A model generated the notes under the pieces. It did not search any database. It saw only the letters and a list, made by a program, of their open reading frames with translations, and was not told where the DNA came from. Position numbers and translations under genes: made by a program. Positions 37,172 through 44,220 of a DNA stretch of 64,000 nt are shown piece after piece (the stretch's first letter is position 1; each line of letters begins with the position of its first letter). Where the stretch lies: contig NZ_AP029023.1 in NCBI RefSeq assembly GCF_037076555.1, positions 868,001 to 932,000 of the forward strand. Reading direction: 5' to 3'. The DNA is from Methylophilus sp. DW102. GTDB lineage: Bacteria; Pseudomonadota; Gammaproteobacteria; Burkholderiales; Methylophilaceae.

Positions 37172-37852
37172 GTGCGTGTATTTAGTTGTGTCATCGTTTT
37201 GATTTCTCTCATTTTTTCAAGTCTAGCTCAGGCAGAAGTTGAAGAAGACGGCCGTTATTGGCTCAATATTTATGCGCAAGGTAAATTGCCGGTAGAGAAT
37301 TTATACTGGAGCATGGACACGCATCCGCGCTGGCGTGATGAGGGTAAGCATTTTGATACGCTGATTCTGCGCCCGTCCATTTTTTACAAGGTGACACCCA
37401 AGGCCAGTGTCTGGTTGGGTTATGACACGATTATCAATCATCCGGCAGGCGCCTCGGCCTATCAGGAAAACCGCTTGTGGCAGCAGTTTTCTTACCAGTT
37501 TGACCCGATTGGCGGCGTGAGCTTGAGCAGCCGTTCCAGGCTGGAAAACCGTGAGCGCGAGGACTTTAGCCAGCATGCCTATCGCTGGCGGCAAATGGTG
37601 CGCGCCAGTCTGCCTTCGAGCTTGAATCCGCAATTATCCTGGGTGGTGTATGACGAGTTGTTTATCAACTTTAACGATACGCACTGGGGTCCACGCAAAG
37701 GGTTTGACCAGAACCGCCTGTTTCTGGGCGTGAACTGGAAATTCAGTGACTTTAGCAATGCAGATATCGGCTATCTGAACCAGTTTATAAATACTAAAAC
37801 CGTAGACCGTGAGAATCATGTCCTCATGACGGCGATCCGTTTTAATTTTTAG
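37172..37852 (+). CDS. DUF2490 outer-membrane protein
   Basis: A 226-residue protein with a signal peptide (MRVFSCVIVLISLIFSSLAQA) and a beta-barrel of the DUF2490 type: WLNIYAQGKL, LILRPSIFYKVTPKASVWLGYD, ENRLWQQFSYQF, RSRLENRERED and a terminal Phe (TAIRFNF). The function of the family is not known. It sits 16 bases before another outer-membrane protein gene, probably in one transcript with it. Confidence 0.85.
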   Translation: MRVFSCVIVLISLIFSSLAQAEVEEDGRYWLNIYAQGKLPVENLYWSMDTHPRWRDEGKHFDTLILRPSIFYKVTPKASVWLGYDTIINHPAGASAYQENRLWQQFSYQFDPIGGVSLSSRSRLENREREDFSQHAYRWRQMVRASLPSSLNPQLSWVVYDELFINFNDTHWGPRKGFDQNRLFLGVNWKFSDFSNADIGYLNQFINTKTVDRENHVLMTAIRFNF

Positions 37853-37868
37853 CGCAATCTGTCGTTAA

Positions 37869-38978
37869 ATGCATATGAACTTAAGTAAGATTGTTTCGAC
37901 TCTGTTGGTGTTGACCAGTAGTTTGCCACTGTCTGTCAAGGCGGAGGAGACGCCGGTAGCGGTGTCCTCACCCTTGAGCTTGAGTGGCTACCTCGAGACC
38001 TACTATGTGCGTGATTTTAATGATCCGCCCAACCATAAACGGCCCGACTTTATCTATAGCCATAACCGGGCCAATGATTTGAGCATCAATCTGGCCATGA
38101 TCAAGGCCAGTTTGAATACGCAACGTGTGCGCGGCAATCTGGCGCTGGCTTCGGGCAGTTATATGCGCGCCAATTACGCTGCCGAGCCCAAAGACTTGCA
38201 GCATATTTTTGAAGCCAATGCGGGTGTCAAGCTTTCTGACAAACACGATCTCTGGCTGGATGCCGGGGTGATGCCCTCGCATCTGGGTTTTGAAAGTGCG
38301 ATCGGCACCGAGAACTGGACGCTGACGCGGAGCTTGATGGCAGAGAGTTCGCCTTATTTTGAAACAGGGGCCAAACTCAGTTATACCTCTGCCGATGGCA
38401 AGTGGATGGCGAGTGGCCTGGTGTTGAGTGGTTGGCAGCGCATCCGTGCACCGCAAGGCAACACAACGCCGTCCATCGGCCATCAGCTCACCTATAAACC
38501 GAATGATCGGGTGACGCTCAATAGCAGCTCGTTTATTGGCAATGACAAATCTGACCGTGCGCGCCAGATGCGTTATTTTCATGACTTTTATGGCATCTTT
38601 AAGCTGGATGAGCAGTGGAGCCTGATTACCGCGTTTGATATTGGCGCCGAAGAAAAACCGCCAGGAGAGGGCGACGGCTACAATGTGTGGCTGGCGCCGG
38701 CCGTACTGGCCAAGTATCAGTATTCCAGCCAGTTCAGTGTTACCGGGCGCGTGGAATACTATCAGGACAGACAGGGGGTGATTATCAACACCGGCACTCC
38801 CAACGGTTTTAAAACCATGGGTTACTCGGTGAATGCCGATTATAAAGTGTGCCCGCGTGTCACTGTGCGTGCCGAGCTGCGTCAGTTGCAAAGCAGGGAT
38901 GATATTTTTAATGAGTCGGGCCGTCGTCAGACTGATCAGAGTTTGATTGCAGCGACGGCGATTGCTATTCAGTTTTAA
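37869..38978 (+). CDS. Outer-membrane beta-barrel porin (BBP2-like)
   Basis: A 369-residue exported barrel protein. The signal peptide ends near SVKAEETP; LSGYLETYYVRDFNDPPN, FIYSHNRANDLSINLAMIKAS and DAGVMPSHLGFESAIG resemble the putative beta-barrel porin-2 (OmpL-like) family, and the last residue is Phe. The substrate is unknown. It overlies no other gene and precedes the third cheW by about 110 bases. Confidence 0.8.
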   Translation: MHMNLSKIVSTLLVLTSSLPLSVKAEETPVAVSSPLSLSGYLETYYVRDFNDPPNHKRPDFIYSHNRANDLSINLAMIKASLNTQRVRGNLALASGSYMRANYAAEPKDLQHIFEANAGVKLSDKHDLWLDAGVMPSHLGFESAIGTENWTLTRSLMAESSPYFETGAKLSYTSADGKWMASGLVLSGWQRIRAPQGNTTPSIGHQLTYKPNDRVTLNSSSFIGNDKSDRARQMRYFHDFYGIFKLDEQWSLITAFDIGAEEKPPGEGDGYNVWLAPAVLAKYQYSSQFSVTGRVEYYQDRQGVIINTGTPNGFKTMGYSVNADYKVCPRVTVRAELRQLQSRDDIFNESGRRQTDQSLIAATAIAIQF

Positions 38979-39089
38979 TCAAGCCCATACTGAGGGCCAG
39001 GCAAGAGCGATGCGATGCAAACAAGGGTTTGCTTGTATGGCTCTACCCCAAAAATGTCAGTGTGTATGAGTTCATCTAAGGAAGCAGTT

Positions 39090-39593
39090 ATGAATGCAGC
39101 GACACAAAATAACAGTGCAGACAGTGCAAGCGCAAAACAGACAGCGGGCGAATACCTGACTTTTATTCTCGGCAACGAGCAATACGGGATTGATATCCTC
39201 AAAGTACAGGAGATCCGCGGCTATGATCCGGTGACCCATATTGCCAATATGCCTGCCTTTATCAAAGGCGTGGTCAACCTGCGCGGCAAAATTGTGCCTA
39301 TCGTGGATTTGCGTATCAAGTTTGATCTGGGCGAGGTGGTCTATAACGAATTCACGGTCGTCATTATTCTGAACCTCAGTGGTCGCGTCGTCGGCATCGT
39401 TGTCGATGGCGTATCGGATGTGCGGGAGTTGTACGAAGAGAATCTGCGTGAAATGCCGACACTGGTGACACGGATTAACACCAACTATGTGATTGGTCTG
39501 GCAACAGTTGAGAGTGAAATGATTATTCTGGTGGACATCGAGCGGTTGATGGCCAGTGATGAAATGGAATTGATGGACAAGCCCGCCGAATAA
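39090..39593 (+). CDS. cheW: CheW coupling protein, copy 3
   Basis: A 167-residue CheW clearly different from copies 1 and 2: [47 protein letters not shown], and a tail [10 protein letters not shown]. This sequence type matches the classical CheW that works with transmembrane receptors. ATG 39090 has AAGGAAG upstream; starts at 39015 and 39066 are less likely. Its transcript originally ended in a terminator now split by the mobile element. Confidence 0.93.
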   Translation: MNAATQNNSADSASAKQTAGEYLTFILGNEQYGIDILKVQEIRGYDPVTHIANMPAFIKGVVNLRGKIVPIVDLRIKFDLGEVVYNEFTVVIILNLSGRVVGIVVDGVSDVRELYEENLREMPTLVTRINTNYVIGLATVESEMIILVDIERLMASDEMELMDKPAE

Positions 39594-39610
39594 ATGTGCC
39601 GATGCCAAAC

Positions 39611-39625
39611 AAAAAATAAACCTGC
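39611..39625. terminator. Left arm of a bidirectional terminator split by an insertion
   Basis: AAAAAATAAACCTGC pairs perfectly with GCAGGTTTATTTTTT at 41637-41651. Joined through GTAA they would form a classic bidirectional terminator between convergent cheW and the flavin oxidoreductase gene. The element at 39633-41630 now separates the arms, so neither gene has this terminator intact. Confidence 0.8.
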
Positions 39626-39632
39626 GTAAGCA

Positions 39633-39662
39633 CAAGCCTCTCTCAAAGTATGTTGATTTTTT
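39633..39662 (+). repeat. Left terminal inverted repeat with adjoining target duplication
   Basis: Thirty bases beginning CAAGCCTCTCTCAAAG match the reverse complement of 41601-41630 except at two adjacent positions (TA against AG). The 9-base direct repeat GCGTAAGCA lies just outside at 39624-39632. Confidence 0.9.
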
Positions 39663-39682
39663 GAAGGCTGATTGAAATAATT

Positions 39683-39709
39683 AAGCCCTATCTTTTGGTT
39701 GGGCTTTTT
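39683..39709 (+). terminator. Terminator inside the left end of the element
   Basis: AAGCCC and GGGCTT form a 6-bp stem around a 12-base loop, followed by TTTA on the plus strand. It would stop transcripts entering from cheW and may also help end the nuclease gene transcript from the other strand. Confidence 0.55.
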
Positions 39710-39717
39710 AATTTGTA

Positions 39718-41100
39718 TTAATTGGATTGATTATATTTTTTGTCTATTTCTTTTAATCTAATCCAAACTTCTTCTTTCATAAGTTCAGGAAATAAAAATC
39801 TCATTAAACTATCAAGGCTTTTATCTCTATCATATTCATTACTTGAATATATCTTCTTCCTAAACTCATTTGATTTTCTTTTCCATTTACCTTCTTTATC
39901 TTGCTCTATAATTAAATTGCCTCGCTGATATACATACAAAGCAACCCTGAATATTTTTAGAACACTCTTATTATTCTTTAAATCAGCTACCATATGGGCT
40001 ACTTGAATAAATTTTTGATACCTAAACCCAATAACCCTTTCATATTTAGCTGAATATAAGCTACTTATTAAATTATCTACCTCTGATGGATATTCAGGTA
40101 TGTATATATCCTTATTCCTAAATTCATCTACAAAAGATTTCCATTCATCATTATATTTTGGTGAATGATCGTGCTTAATCCACCACTCTTCAAATCTCTC
40201 TTTTAAATCACCATTAATCAGCTTGTTTTCAAGTCTTTTATATTCACCACCATAATCATAGTAATAAATAGATTGTCTATCTAAATTCCACTCCAATTCG
40301 TTGAATTTAACATATTTGCTATTCCATTCATTTACTATATGGCTACTTCTTATTTGTGGCTCTCGCCAATGGCAGTTAAACATTAACCCTTTATGTTGCT
40401 TGGATTCCTTCAATGTATCTTCATTAACAATAAATAGGTTCTGATTATTGTTATGGAAAATATCATCCTGTGTCATTAAGGCATTTTCTTTATCAAATCT
40501 TCTAAACACCCATACTACTAATCCACCTGTTGCTTTATAAAATAATCTTCTTTGTGAAATAACCTGTAAAAATGTTGTAGATAGCTGCACTTCAAATGCA
40601 ACTCTTAATTTACCTTGCCATAAAGCCTGTATATCAGGTTTTCGCCATTGTTTCCTATCAGCACCTTTAATAACAGTCTCAATTTTAATATCAGAAAAAT
40701 TAGAATCATTACGAAGGCTTTCAGCAATGATTTCTTTCATTCTGTAATGGGCAGGGCTTTCTTTTGCACCATTATATTTAATGGCTTCAATTTGTTCTTT
40801 GGTGAAATTGCTACGTGTAATAGCAGGGCAATTACCATCTTCAATACGATGTTTGAAGTAAAATTTTTTATCATCATTATGCCGATTACAAGCAATATAA
40901 ACAGGCACATGACATATAGGGCATAGATACTTTGGATTACCACTATTGATACTGTCTGATAGCTCCATACGGAGTTGTATTAATTTGTCATAATCATAAC
41001 CAATAGCTTGTTGTGCTGTATAAAACTCACCTGTTTCAATCTCTAATACTTCTTTTATTTCAGGTTTATCAACACATAGACTTTGAGTAGTGGATGACAT
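39718..41100 (-). CDS. CoiA-like/DUF6035-type nuclease carried by the element
   Basis: A 460-residue AT-rich gene. Residues ~55-90 hold a Cys/His knuckle (YLCPICHVPVYIACNRH then FYFKHR) like the N-terminus of competence protein CoiA. Residues ~115-180 have KESPAHYRMKEIIAESL and KPDIQALWQGKLRVAFEVQ, a PD-(D/E)xK-type site with E-x-Q as in CoiA. The C-terminal ~250 residues are Tyr/Trp/Lys-rich and unassigned. A DNA nuclease role is likely; whether it serves uptake, defence or movement of the element is unknown. It is the largest gene in the element and reads toward the left end. Confidence 0.65.
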   Translation of the reverse strand: MSSTTQSLCVDKPEIKEVLEIETGEFYTAQQAIGYDYDKLIQLRMELSDSINSGNPKYLCPICHVPVYIACNRHNDDKKFYFKHRIEDGNCPAITRSNFTKEQIEAIKYNGAKESPAHYRMKEIIAESLRNDSNFSDIKIETVIKGADRKQWRKPDIQALWQGKLRVAFEVQLSTTFLQVISQRRLFYKATGGLVVWVFRRFDKENALMTQDDIFHNNNQNLFIVNEDTLKESKQHKGLMFNCHWREPQIRSSHIVNEWNSKYVKFNELEWNLDRQSIYYYDYGGEYKRLENKLINGDLKERFEEWWIKHDHSPKYNDEWKSFVDEFRNKDIYIPEYPSEVDNLISSLYSAKYERVIGFRYQKFIQVAHMVADLKNNKSVLKIFRVALYVYQRGNLIIEQDKEGKWKRKSNEFRKKIYSSNEYDRDKSLDSLMRFLFPELMKEEVWIRLKEIDKKYNQSN

Positions 41101-41122
41101 TATTTACCAATCATATTTTTAT

Positions 41123-41380
41123 TTACTTCTTAATTTCCAAATCCGCTAATCCACCACCACCTGCAATAAAGTCTTTAACCAATTTAGGATAAGCATCTCT
41201 TCCAACCCATTTTAAGCTGTTATCTGTTGGGTGAATATACTTAGCTTCAAGTGTAGTTTTAACCTTTCCTGAAGCTTTCTTATTCGTTTTAGACACTATC
41301 CCTAACTCATTAACAGTAAAACCAAACTGTTTAATAATTTCTTTCGTTTCTTTCAGCTTGGTTGCTCTTTGCTCTTTCAA
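41123..41380 (-). CDS. H-NS-like DNA-binding protein, damaged or unusual start
   Basis: An 85-residue frame from TTG 41380 whose C-terminus (KYIHPTDNSLKWVGRDAYPKL and VKDFIAGGGGLADLEIKK, as two pieces) is the H-NS AT-hook-like DNA-binding domain. The frame continues upstream as NLAELQKKKETLLKEQ, the usual H-NS coiled-coil start, back to TAG at 41417-41419; ATG GTG stands just before that TAG (41420-41425). Either a nonsense codon at position 3 has silenced a ~100-residue protein, or translation starts at TTG. It may silence AT-rich DNA such as the element itself. Confidence 0.65.
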   Translation of the reverse strand: MKEQRATKLKETKEIIKQFGFTVNELGIVSKTNKKASGKVKTTLEAKYIHPTDNSLKWVGRDAYPKLVKDFIAGGGGLADLEIKK

Positions 41381-41405
41381 TAGTGTTTCTTTCTTTTTCT
41401 GTAAT

Positions 41406-41549
41406 TCAGCTAGGTTCTACACCATAATTAGAGCAAGCAGGATTTTTGCAGAAATTATATTGAATACCATTATGAGGAAGAGGTATATTTGTAGAAGAAA
41501 AAACAGGGCTACTAAAATCGCCCTGTAAATCCGATTTTGTTTCTAACAT
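41406..41549 (-). CDS. 47-residue ORF with CxxxxC knuckle, possible transposase remnant
   Basis: A short frame from ATG 41549 that contains NFCKNPACSNYGVEPS directly before its stop. Its last bases overlap the upstream reading frame of the H-NS-like gene. The CKNPxCxNxG pattern recalls N-terminal zinc-binding segments of some large transposases, from memory only. It lies next to the right terminal repeat, where a transposase would start, so it may be the stub of a deleted transposase. It may also be a small independent gene. Confidence 0.45.
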   Translation of the reverse strand: MLETKSDLQGDFSSPVFSSTNIPLPHNGIQYNFCKNPACSNYGVEPS

Positions 41550-41600
41550 TAATCACCTAAATATATAATAAATTCAATATATTATAGAAATTATACCCAA

Positions 41601-41630
41601 AAAAAATCAACACTCTTTGAGAGAGGCTTG
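41601..41630 (-). repeat. Right terminal inverted repeat with adjoining target duplication
   Basis: Reverse-complement partner of 39633-39662, with 28 of 30 matching bases. The direct repeat GCGTAAGCA follows at 41631-41639, and the right terminator arm GCAGGTTTATTTTTT begins within it at 41637. Confidence 0.9.
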
Positions 41631-41666
41631 GCGTAAGCAGGTTTATTTTTTTGTGGCTACCCAGGC

Positions 41667-42782
41667 TTACTTTTTAACCGTCTCGCTAGGGTTGTGATAT
41701 CTCGCCAGCCAATGGGCATACGGGGCTGGCAACACCCAGGCGGCCTGATCTTGACCCAGCGCCTTGGCCGCAAAATAAGGCCAATGCGGATTTTCAAGGT
41801 GCGCGCGGCCGATCATGGCCAGATCCAGTTGCTCGTTGCGGATGGCGCCATCCGCCAGGGTGGGGGCACCAAAGCCCCAGGCGGAAGACACCGGAATCCC
41901 GGCTTCTTGACGCACGCGCTGTGCAATCGGCGCCAGAAAAGCGGGTCCCCAGGGAATATTGGTTTCAGGGATGGTAAAGCCGACACTCACACTGAGCATA
42001 TCCAGGCCACGATCACGCCAGGCTTTCACCAGCTGGATAGACTCATTCAAGGTTTCTTCATCTTTGCCATCATACTCAATCACGCCAAAGCGGGCTGTCA
42101 GTGGCAGATGCTCCGGCCAGACGGCGCGAATGGCTTCCAGGGTCTCAATGGTAAACCGTGAGCGGTTTTCAAAACTACCGCCATATTGGTCGGTCCGCTG
42201 GTTAGAGTGCGCCGAGGTAAAGCTTTGCCCCAGATAACCATGTGCAAAGTGGATTTCCAGCCATTCAAAACCAGCGGCCAATGCACGTTTGGCCGCAGCC
42301 ACAAAGTCATTTTGTACGCGGGCAATATCTGCTAGCGTCATGGCTTGGGGGACACGCGGCAAGCCACCACCAAAGGCCAGGGCAGAAGGTGCAATCGGTT
42401 GCCAGGCACGCGGATCACTTTCGGCCATATGGTCATCGCCCTCCCAGGGTTTGTTGGCACTGGCTTTGCGGCCGGCATGCGCTATCTGGATGCCGGGGAC
42501 TGCGCCTGCAGCTTTGATGGCCGCCGCAATCTTGCGCAATTGCTCTGCTTGCGCATCATTCCAGATGCCCAGACAACCTGGTGTAATGCGGCCTTCAGGT
42601 GCTACGCCGGTCGCCTCCACAATCACCAGGCCACTGCCACCTCGGGCCAGTGTCGCGTAATGCGACTGGTGCCAGTCGTTGGCGACGCCATCTTCGGCCA
42701 TGTACTGGCACATGGGCGGCACCGCAATGCGGTTTCTTAAGGTCACTGCTTTTAACTGGAAACGAGAAAACAAATCAGCCAT
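41667..42782 (-). CDS. Old-yellow-enzyme family NAD(P)H:flavin oxidoreductase
   Basis: A 371-residue FMN enzyme of the YqjM/XenA type that reduces activated C=C bonds of enones and some nitro compounds. Cys25 in VPPMCQYMAEDG, the class-specific cysteine that tunes FMN, is present, with Tyr28; the IHFAHGYLGQSF, RTDQYGGSFENRSRF and MIGRAHLENPHWP segments are typical. ATG 42782 with AAAGGA is preferred to a start 69 bases upstream in the operator. It is divergent from an ArsR-type gene and shares its palindromic control region, so electrophile-induced expression is likely. Confidence 0.92.
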   Translation of the reverse strand: MADLFSRFQLKAVTLRNRIAVPPMCQYMAEDGVANDWHQSHYATLARGGSGLVIVEATGVAPEGRITPGCLGIWNDAQAEQLRKIAAAIKAAGAVPGIQIAHAGRKASANKPWEGDDHMAESDPRAWQPIAPSALAFGGGLPRVPQAMTLADIARVQNDFVAAAKRALAAGFEWLEIHFAHGYLGQSFTSAHSNQRTDQYGGSFENRSRFTIETLEAIRAVWPEHLPLTARFGVIEYDGKDEETLNESIQLVKAWRDRGLDMLSVSVGFTIPETNIPWGPAFLAPIAQRVRQEAGIPVSSAWGFGAPTLADGAIRNEQLDLAMIGRAHLENPHWPYFAAKALGQDQAAWVLPAPYAHWLARYHNPSETVKK

Positions 42783-42823
42783 AAAACGTCCTTTAATAAA
42801 TGTGTGTTGCAGAATGGGTTTAA

Positions 42824-42857
42824 ATTCTATTGTTCGAATATAATCGAACAATAGAAT
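42824..42857. promoter_or_regulatory. 14-bp-arm palindromic operator between oxidoreductase and ArsR genes
   Basis: ATTCTATTGTTCGA and TCGAACAATAGAAT are perfect inverted arms around ATATAA. The palindrome lies 41 bases before the oxidoreductase ATG and 29 before the regulator ATG, and is the obvious target of the ArsR-family repressor. Confidence 0.8.
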
Positions 42858-42886
42858 AATATCAAGAGGTATGATAAATTCAGACC

Positions 42887-43216
42887 ATGCGACAAATTAA
42901 ACATCCCAGCATAGAACAGGTCGAACTCACCGACCTCATGTATGCCTTGTCTGACCCGACACGGCTTGAAATTGTCGGGCGACTGGCGGTGGCTGGCCGA
43001 AAGATGACCTGCGGCGAGTTTGACTTGAATCGGCCTAAATCCAGCCTGTCTCACCACTTTAAAATTCTGCGTGCGGCCGGCCTGGTAGAAACCCTCATTG
43101 AGGGGACAGAGCATATGAATGCGTTGCGTCTGGAAGAAATTGAGCAGAAGTTTCCCGGTGTCCTTAAGTCTGTGTTGCAATCCTTGCGTCTAGCAGGGGT
43201 GCCGTCATCCGAATAA
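42887..43216 (+). CDS. ArsR-family winged-helix repressor
   Basis: A 109-residue regulator. LMYALSDPTRLEIVGRLAVAG and FDLNRPKSSLSHHFKILRAAGLVETLIEG form the winged helix. The metal motif ELCVCDL of ArsR/SmtB is replaced by KMTCGEFDLNRP with one Cys, so it probably senses redox or small electrophiles rather than metal. A short ATG frame at 42871-42900 overlaps its start, and the purine run AAGAGG is 17 bases from ATG 42887. It is divergent from the oxidoreductase gene. Confidence 0.9.
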   Translation: MRQIKHPSIEQVELTDLMYALSDPTRLEIVGRLAVAGRKMTCGEFDLNRPKSSLSHHFKILRAAGLVETLIEGTEHMNALRLEEIEQKFPGVLKSVLQSLRLAGVPSSE

Positions 43217-43300
43217 ACATGTGCCTGAAAATTGGTACACTAACGCAAGCGCTTGTGATGTCCTAGCGTTGTTGCTCCAGTCTGAAACTGAAAGCGTGAA

Positions 43301-44167
43301 GTGAACCTGATCAAAACGTATTTGATGGCCACCCTGGCCGCCATCCTCTGGGGCGCCAATTTCAATCTGGCAAAACCGGTGCTGGCTGAAATGAGCCCTT
43401 ATCTGGCCGGTGCCAGCCGCTATACGATTGCGGCGATTGTCATGATCCTGATTGCCCGGTTTTCACAGGCGGTAATTCCCTTACGTGAGTGGAAGGCGTA
43501 CTTGACGCTGGGGATTGTGGGTGTCTTTGGTTTTAACTTGTTTTTCTTTTTGGGCATGGCACATTCCTCGGCGATTAATGGCGCGTTGATCATGGCCTTA
43601 AACCCGCTTTTGACCGCGATCTTAAGCTATTTCATCCTCGGTGAGCGGCCCAAGCTGGTGCAGCTGCTGGCTTTCCCGGTGGGCATTGCTGGCGTCGCCA
43701 TTGTGGTGCTGGGGGCAGGGGCGGAGTGGACGATTGCGACGGGCGACCTGTATATCATGATTGCATCGCTCAACTGGGCGGTTTATAACGTGTTGGTGAA
43801 GAAAATGATGCCTAAGCAGGTGAGCGGGATTGCCAGCACTGCCGGCATCATGACCGTGGGGGCGCTGGCATTGAGCCTGGCTGCGGCATGCAACGGTAGC
43901 CCGTTGGTGATGCCAACGGCACATGCCGGGTTGGCCTTGTTGATTATGGCACTGGGCGGCGGCGTCCTGGCTTACCTGTTCTGGAATGCCAGCATTAAAC
44001 ATTTAGGCCCTGCCAAAGCAGCGATTTTCATGAACCTGATTCCAGTCACCACCATGGTGATTGCCGCTTTTGAGCACGTTCCACCTACGCAGGGGCAATT
44101 GTTTGGTGCCGTGCTGGTGATCAGCGCCGTCAGTTTTAGCGCGCTCTCAGGGGCAAAAGCCCGTTAA
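43301..44167 (+). CDS. EamA-family (DMT) transporter
   Basis: A 288-residue inner-membrane protein with ten predicted helices in two EamA repeats, starting ATLAAILWGANFNLAKPVL and later MIASLNWAVYNVLVKKMM. Members export amino acids, metabolites or drugs; the substrate here cannot be told. The start is GTG 43301 or ATG 43325. It follows the ArsR gene by 84 bases and may be in the same transcript. Confidence 0.9.
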   Translation: MNLIKTYLMATLAAILWGANFNLAKPVLAEMSPYLAGASRYTIAAIVMILIARFSQAVIPLREWKAYLTLGIVGVFGFNLFFFLGMAHSSAINGALIMALNPLLTAILSYFILGERPKLVQLLAFPVGIAGVAIVVLGAGAEWTIATGDLYIMIASLNWAVYNVLVKKMMPKQVSGIASTAGIMTVGALALSLAAACNGSPLVMPTAHAGLALLIMALGGGVLAYLFWNASIKHLGPAKAAIFMNLIPVTTMVIAAFEHVPPTQGQLFGAVLVISAVSFSALSGAKAR

Positions 44168-44220
44168 GATTCACAGGAAACTTAAGGTTGATCTTGTCAC
44201 CACGGCCAATGTGAGCCCGC

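Larger units (their letters stand above)
39633..41630. mobile_element. 1998-bp transposon-like element with TIRs and 9-bp target duplication
   Basis: The ends carry 30-bp terminal inverted repeats with 28 matches (each starts CAAGCCTCTCTCAAAG and ends TGTTGATTTTTT), directly flanked on both sides by GCGTAAGCA (39624-39632, 41631-41639). Removing the element and one GCGTAAGCA restores a perfect bidirectional terminator, so insertion is well supported. The content is AT-rich compared with the host. It encodes on the minus strand a 47-residue Cys-containing ORF, an H-NS-like gene and a CoiA-like nuclease gene. No transposase is recognised, so it was probably mobilised in trans or lost its transposase. 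Confidence 0.88.
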
